Positions 30,402-34,167 of a stretch of 34,167 nt of DNA are shown in pieces (position 1 is the stretch's first letter; each line of letters opens with the position of its first letter). The DNA is taken from NCBI GenBank assembly GCA_903871935.1, contig CAIQIQ010000157.1, positions 1 to 34,167 of the forward strand. The letters are read 5' to 3'. The position numbers were made by a program, and so were the translations under genes. A model generated the notes under the pieces. The model was not told the origin of the DNA, made no database searches, and was given only the letters and a program-made list of their open reading frames with translations. Source of the stretch: an uncultured Phycisphaerales bacterium (lineage in GTDB: Bacteria > Planctomycetota > Phycisphaerae > Tepidisphaerales > Tepidisphaeraceae).

Positions 30402-31535
30402 TCACACTTTAATGAAGACCTTCAGCCGGTACAGTACGTACAGGAACACCCACACCAGAACCAGGGCGCCCGTCCCCTCAAACACCGGATGCCACTTTTC
30501 AGGGCTGCTTTGGTACACGCCCTTGAACAGCAGGTTCGACGTGAACCCAAAGTCGATGAACCGGTAGGCCATGTAAATGGTCAGGCTGTTCATCCCCACC
30601 ACCGTGAAGACGAATGTCCATCGCCGATATCCCAGGATATCGATGATCCAGTACAGCAGGCCCAGAGATAACAGAGCCATTCCCCCCGTCAGCATGATGA
30701 ATGAACTGGTCCACAGGTGCTTGTTGATCGGGAAATGCAAGCTCCACACCAGGCCGATCCCCAGGCACCCGGCGCCCCACAACAACAGCCTGCCCAGTTT
30801 CGCGCGCTGCGAAAGGCTCCTGTTCCTGAAAAGATCACCCGCCAGGCTTCCCATCACCGTAAGGCACAGTGCCGGAACCTGCGTAAGGATGCCATTTTCA
30901 TCATAGTTTCCCTGCAACAACCGGCCGGGGAGAAAGTGCCTGTCAATCCACCCGTTCAGACAGCCTTCAAGCGAAAGGTTGCCCGCGCCGAATCCCGGCA
31001 CGGGAACCAGAAACATCACGGCATAGTAAAACAGCAGCAGGCCGGCGATCCAGAACGCTCTGCCTCTGGCGCCAAAGTTCAGGTAGAGGATGGTGGTGAT
31101 GAATCCGGCAAAGCCGATGCGCTGCAGCACGCCGACAATCCGGATTTGCGGCCAGTCGAAAATCGGCACCGGCGCGTTCTTGTCCAGGATCCCCAACGCA
31201 ACCAGGATCAGCATCCGCCTAAAGGCCTTCTTATACAGCGTCGTCTTGGACAGGCCCTGCTCCAGTCCCTTGTTCAGCGAAAACGGAAGAGACAGGCCGG
31301 CCACAAAGAGAAACAGTGGAAAAATGAAATCGTAGAACGCGAAGCCGTTCCACTGCGGGTGCTCAAACTGCATCGCCAGGGCATCGACCCACGGCCGGCC
31401 GGTCACTCCATGCAACAGGAAGATCAGCGACCCCAGCCCCGTGATCATCAGCATGTCCAAACCGCGGAGCGTATCAATGGAAAGCACCCTCGCAGCGGGC
31501 TGTTTCAACGCCGGATCCGCAATGCTGCTTGACAT
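30402..31535 (-). CDS. DUF5009/HGSNAT-like membrane acyltransferase
   Basis: About 377 residues with roughly ten membrane helices. The hallmark RVLSIDTLRGLDMLMITGLG at the start of helix 1 and FIFPLFLFVAGLSLPFSLNK are typical of bacterial relatives of heparan-alpha-glucosaminide N-acetyltransferase (COG4299, NagX-like). RIVGVLQRIGFAGF and KHLWTSSFIMLTGGMALLSL also fit. Eukaryotic members acetylate the terminal glucosamine of heparan sulfate across a membrane, which suits a location divergent from a heparinase-type lyase. The frame extends to 31661. The start at 31535 is chosen for AGAGG 8 bases upstream; 31541 and 31562 are alternatives. First gene of a three-gene operon. Confidence 0.82.
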   Translation of the reverse strand: MSSSIADPALKQPAARVLSIDTLRGLDMLMITGLGSLIFLLHGVTGRPWVDALAMQFEHPQWNGFAFYDFIFPLFLFVAGLSLPFSLNKGLEQGLSKTTLYKKAFRRMLILVALGILDKNAPVPIFDWPQIRIVGVLQRIGFAGFITTILYLNFGARGRAFWIAGLLLFYYAVMFLVPVPGFGAGNLSLEGCLNGWIDRHFLPGRLLQGNYDENGILTQVPALCLTVMGSLAGDLFRNRSLSQRAKLGRLLLWGAGCLGIGLVWSLHFPINKHLWTSSFIMLTGGMALLSLGLLYWIIDILGYRRWTFVFTVVGMNSLTIYMAYRFIDFGFTSNLLFKGVYQSSPEKWHPVFEGTGALVLVWVFLYVLYRLKVFIKV

Positions 31536-31758
31536 CTCCATTACCTCTTCTGGCTCGTCCATGACGGCTTCCGGCCGACGCTCCAGCTTCACACTCAGCC
31601 GTAGCACCGCCTTGCCAAACCAACAATCATCGCCCAACGAGCGGCCGCGCTCAAGACTCACCCGCCATGTTCTCCGCCCTCCCGCCCGCCTTGCGACAAG
31701 CGAATCGACGTATTACCGTGCCGGGCATTCGACACAACACGGCCGGACAGGACAGAAC

Positions 31759-33936
31759 ATGAAGCTGCGCGCTGCATCGGAGCTTGCATTCCTGGTAATG
31801 CTCTTCAGCATCCACCTGGCGGATGCCTCAGGCGCCCAGCCTGCTGATCCGCCCTCCAGTTCTTCCGCCACATCGCTGCCAGCCAATTCGCTTGTAAGAG
31901 GATTCGCGATGAATGAGATTCGACCGATCATTCTAGAGCGTGCCGCCGCACTAAAAGACTTCCCAGGCCAGCGCATCCCCGCCGCCACGCCCGAAGTCCT
32001 GCGCCAAGCCGACCAGATCGCCGAAGGCACCGTCTTCTTTTATGGCCGCACCCCCGTCAACGTCGGCCTGAAGGACATCGACTGGACCGGTTCGCACATC
32101 AAGCATCAGGAATGGCCGGCACAGCTCAACCGCTTCTTCCACCTCGCTCCGCTGGCGGCCGCCTACCAGTCGACCGGCAACGAGAAGTACGCCAAAGCCG
32201 CCCGCGCCTACATCGAAGACTGGATCCGCGGCGACCCCTATGTAACCGCCAAGGACCTGCGGCCGGGAGACAACACGCTCAACATGAGCATCCGCCTGGG
32301 CTCCAGCGAATTCGCCGGATGGGGTGGCGCGCTGCCAATCTTCCTCAAAAGCCCATCCTTCGACGATGCCTTCGTCCAGCAGCTCCTGGCTTCGATCGCG
32401 CGCCAAGCCCAGTGGCTCAGCCATCACCTGACATCCGTCGGCAACTGGCGGATCTCGCAGCTTGATGCCCTGGTCTTCACCGCACTGCGCTTCCCGTTCC
32501 TGCCCGGCGCTGACGACTTGCTGAAGCTCGGCACCGATGGCATGGCGGCCGCCGTGGCAACCCAGTTCCTCCCTGATGGCGTCCATATCGAGCGGACGCC
32601 CGGATACCACCACTGGATGGCCGAAGTGGCCGGCAGCTATTGCCTCCTGGCAAAGGTGTTTCCACAGGCAGATGCCAGGATCAATCCGGATCTGTTGGTG
32701 CGGGCCCTGGATTATTCAGCGCAGTCGGACCTGTTCGGCGTAAACGACTCGACAGCGCCGCACAAAGACCCGGACAAACTCGCATCCGTCGAGAAAAGAC
32801 GGGAGATCCTGCGAAAGCTGGGCCTGCAGGCCCGTTCAGACGGCACGGCGATACCCGATACGCCCCCGCTTGACCAGGTGTTCCCCGCCGCGGGCCAGGT
32901 CTTCACCCGCACAGCCTGGAAGCCCGGCGCGGATTACCTCGCGTTCGATGCCAGTACCTGGGGCGGCGGCCACGGCCATCTGAGTCGCCTGTCTTTCGCC
33001 TTCCGCTCCGGCGGGCGCATGCTTGTGGCCGATCCGGGAATCTTCAGCTACGAGATGACCGACCCGATGGCCGAGTACGGCAAGAGCACCCGCGCCCACA
33101 GCACGCTCAATATCGACGGCCTGAACCAGTCGGGCGCCGATGCGCATCTGCTGCGGGCCGACTTCACGGACAAGACCGCCCTCATTCACGCCCGATACGA
33201 CGGTGGCTACTGGCAGGGCAAGTACTACTGGAACTTCCGCGATGGCAGGGGCCAAGGCATTTATGGCAGCCACGACCGCATCGCGTTCTGGATCAAAGGC
33301 GAGTATCTGCTCGTGCTCGACTCAATGAGCGCGGATAAGGGCCACGAGATTCAAAACATCTGGCAGCTAGGCCCAATGGACGCCTGGGCGGACGATGTCG
33401 CACAGCAACTCTGGTGGTCGAAGAACAAAGACACCAACCTGCTTTTGCAGATGATCCATTGTCAGACCAGCAAGGTAACCATGGAGGTCCGCGAAGGCAG
33501 TAAAGACCCCATCGCCGGCTGGGTAGGCTCGCATGGCAATGATTCCGCGCCCGCGCCCCGGATCGAATTTCGCTACCGCGCAGACCGCCCCGAAGACGTT
33601 TGGTCGGCCGTCCTGCTGGCGCCCTTTAGGGATCAGGCCCCGCCAAAGTACCAGATCCGCCAGTGCCGCGAATCCGGCGGCGGCTCTCTGCACTATCTGG
33701 AGATGGTCCTGCCCGATGGATCAATCGACCACATCGCCTGGTCCCGCCAGTTGGTCCTGCCCGTCGACAGCGGCGCCCCATTCTCCTCCGACAGCCCCTT
33801 CATCTGGTACCGCACCGACCCCGCCGGCCGCCGCCTGGCCGGTTACGCCCTTGACGCCAGTTACCTGCGCTTCCAAGGCAAAGTGGTCCTGGAAAGCCCT
33901 CAGCGCAAGAGCCAACCACTGCAAGGGGAGAAGTAA
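31759..33936 (+). CDS. heparinase II/III-type polysaccharide lyase (alginate/heparin lyase family), secreted
   Basis: 725 residues. Residues 1-26 form a signal peptide (MKLRAASELAFLVMLFSIHL, then ADASGA). The N-terminal alpha/alpha toroid covers about 60-370 (WPAQLNRFFHLAPLAAAYQS, GNWRISQLDALVFTALRFPF, HIERTPGYHHWM). The Asn, His and Tyr in these segments correspond in position to the catalytic residues of the family. The C-terminal beta-sandwich begins near 375, with the typical WGGGHGHLSRLSFAFRSGGR and VADPGIFSYEM. Such enzymes cleave uronic-acid polysaccharides by beta-elimination. ATG 31759 is selected for the signal peptide and an AGGA 6 bases upstream. Divergent from the DUF5009-like operon (223-base intergenic region). 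The exact polysaccharide is unknown. Confidence 0.88.
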   Translation: MKLRAASELAFLVMLFSIHLADASGAQPADPPSSSSATSLPANSLVRGFAMNEIRPIILERAAALKDFPGQRIPAATPEVLRQADQIAEGTVFFYGRTPVNVGLKDIDWTGSHIKHQEWPAQLNRFFHLAPLAAAYQSTGNEKYAKAARAYIEDWIRGDPYVTAKDLRPGDNTLNMSIRLGSSEFAGWGGALPIFLKSPSFDDAFVQQLLASIARQAQWLSHHLTSVGNWRISQLDALVFTALRFPFLPGADDLLKLGTDGMAAAVATQFLPDGVHIERTPGYHHWMAEVAGSYCLLAKVFPQADARINPDLLVRALDYSAQSDLFGVNDSTAPHKDPDKLASVEKRREILRKLGLQARSDGTAIPDTPPLDQVFPAAGQVFTRTAWKPGADYLAFDASTWGGGHGHLSRLSFAFRSGGRMLVADPGIFSYEMTDPMAEYGKSTRAHSTLNIDGLNQSGADAHLLRADFTDKTALIHARYDGGYWQGKYYWNFRDGRGQGIYGSHDRIAFWIKGEYLLVLDSMSADKGHEIQNIWQLGPMDAWADDVAQQLWWSKNKDTNLLLQMIHCQTSKVTMEVREGSKDPIAGWVGSHGNDSAPAPRIEFRYRADRPEDVWSAVLLAPFRDQAPPKYQIRQCRESGGGSLHYLEMVLPDGSIDHIAWSRQLVLPVDSGAPFSSDSPFIWYRTDPAGRRLAGYALDASYLRFQGKVVLESPQRKSQPLQGEK

Positions 33937-33942
33937 CACTTA

Positions 33943-34167
33943 CTAAAACAGGCTCATCTGCTCCCCCGGCCGGCGGAAGAATTCCGTCGTCAGTTTCGGC
34001 CCATGCTCCCCCAGCCCTACGCGCTCCCGGCTATGGGCGAAAAGCTGTGCAATCTGCTCCGCCCAGATACCCTCGCCGCTCATTCGTTTCCCAAATTCGC
34101 TGCAGTTCAGTTTCCCGCCCCGCATATCCCGGATCCTCCCGATCACCTTTTCCGCCCGCAGCGGATA
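33943..34167 (-). CDS. C-terminal fragment of a PA0069/Rv2578c-type radical SAM protein (truncated by window edge)
   Basis: 75 residues reach the right edge with the frame still open. The sequence KLNCSEFGKRMSGEGIWAEQ, IAQLFAHSRERVGL and the final FFRRPGEQMSLF match the C-terminal tail of the SplB-like radical SAM family exemplified by PA0069 and Rv2578c. There, FGxRMxGxGxYAExIxxLF and a terminal QLxLF are conserved. The radical SAM core with its CxxxCxxC would lie outside the window. It ends 6 bases from the convergent lyase gene. Confidence 0.72.
   Translation of the reverse strand, partial: YPLRAEKVIGRIRDMRGGKLNCSEFGKRMSGEGIWAEQIAQLFAHSRERVGLGEHGPKLTTEFFRRPGEQMSLF

Noticed and set aside
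1..34167. CRISPR arrays, tRNA or rRNA genes, riboswitches
   Set aside because: No regularly spaced repeats, no tRNA-like cloverleaf and no conserved riboswitch core were recognised on reading both strands. A covariance-model scan would be needed to exclude small RNAs.

Overview
The window looks like a GC-rich chromosomal segment of a Planctomycetota-type bacterium, most likely Phycisphaerae or a close relative. This is an inference from gene content: a single-chain SecD-SecF fusion with an enlarged SecD periplasmic part, a BlaI/BlaR1-type pair with a very large sensor, a ScpB with long acidic flanks, a secreted two-component-type propeller protein, a URO-D-like/amidohydrolase/heparinase cluster and DUF1802. 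No rRNA, tRNA, CRISPR array or complete insertion sequence is visible.

Layout. 1-1080 is the C-terminal part of serA, convergent with a DUF1802/methyltransferase operon (1091-2458). A LysM protein (2559-3386), with a strong terminator behind it, lies downstream of secDF (3516-6866) and yajC (6934-7335), which form the Sec export accessory operon. Next come a PIN toxin-antitoxin pair (7497-8149) and scpB (8219-9301). A scarred intergenic zone (9302-10259) holds hairpin repeats, an antitoxin gene followed by only the first codons of a RelE-like toxin, and IS-end-like direct repeats. 10260-13679 (+) carries a GmhB-like HAD phosphatase, an AMP-forming acyl-CoA synthetase and a DUF4143 AAA ATPase. 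13754-17190 (-) carries a small DUF2892 membrane protein and a 1012-residue multidomain protein (GATase1-like, helical repeats, GNAT/Eis-like, SCP2-like).

17388-20932 (+) is a BlaI repressor/BlaR1-type M56 protease operon with a clear promoter and nested repeats at the likely operator. The BlaR1 sensor region contains a copy of the SecD P1-head domain: 54 residues align with the local SecD at 39 identities, including 19 in a row. This is the most unusual observation in the window. An MFS transporter, a secreted beta-propeller protein and the PcrA/UvrD helicase follow. Next are a MazF/ribbon-helix-helix toxin-antitoxin pair and a divergent GNAT gene sharing one compact promoter region. The window ends with an apparent carbohydrate-related island (URO-D-like enzyme, amidohydrolase, DUF5009/HGSNAT-like membrane acyltransferase, divergent heparinase II/III-type lyase) and the tail of a PA0069-type radical SAM protein.

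Two modes of translation start appear to coexist. Several first-in-operon genes have a -10-like hexamer (TACAAT, TAGAAT, TATAGT) only 6-12 bases before the start codon and no Shine-Dalgarno sequence, which suggests leaderless mRNAs. Downstream operon genes and several others have clear GGAG-type sites.
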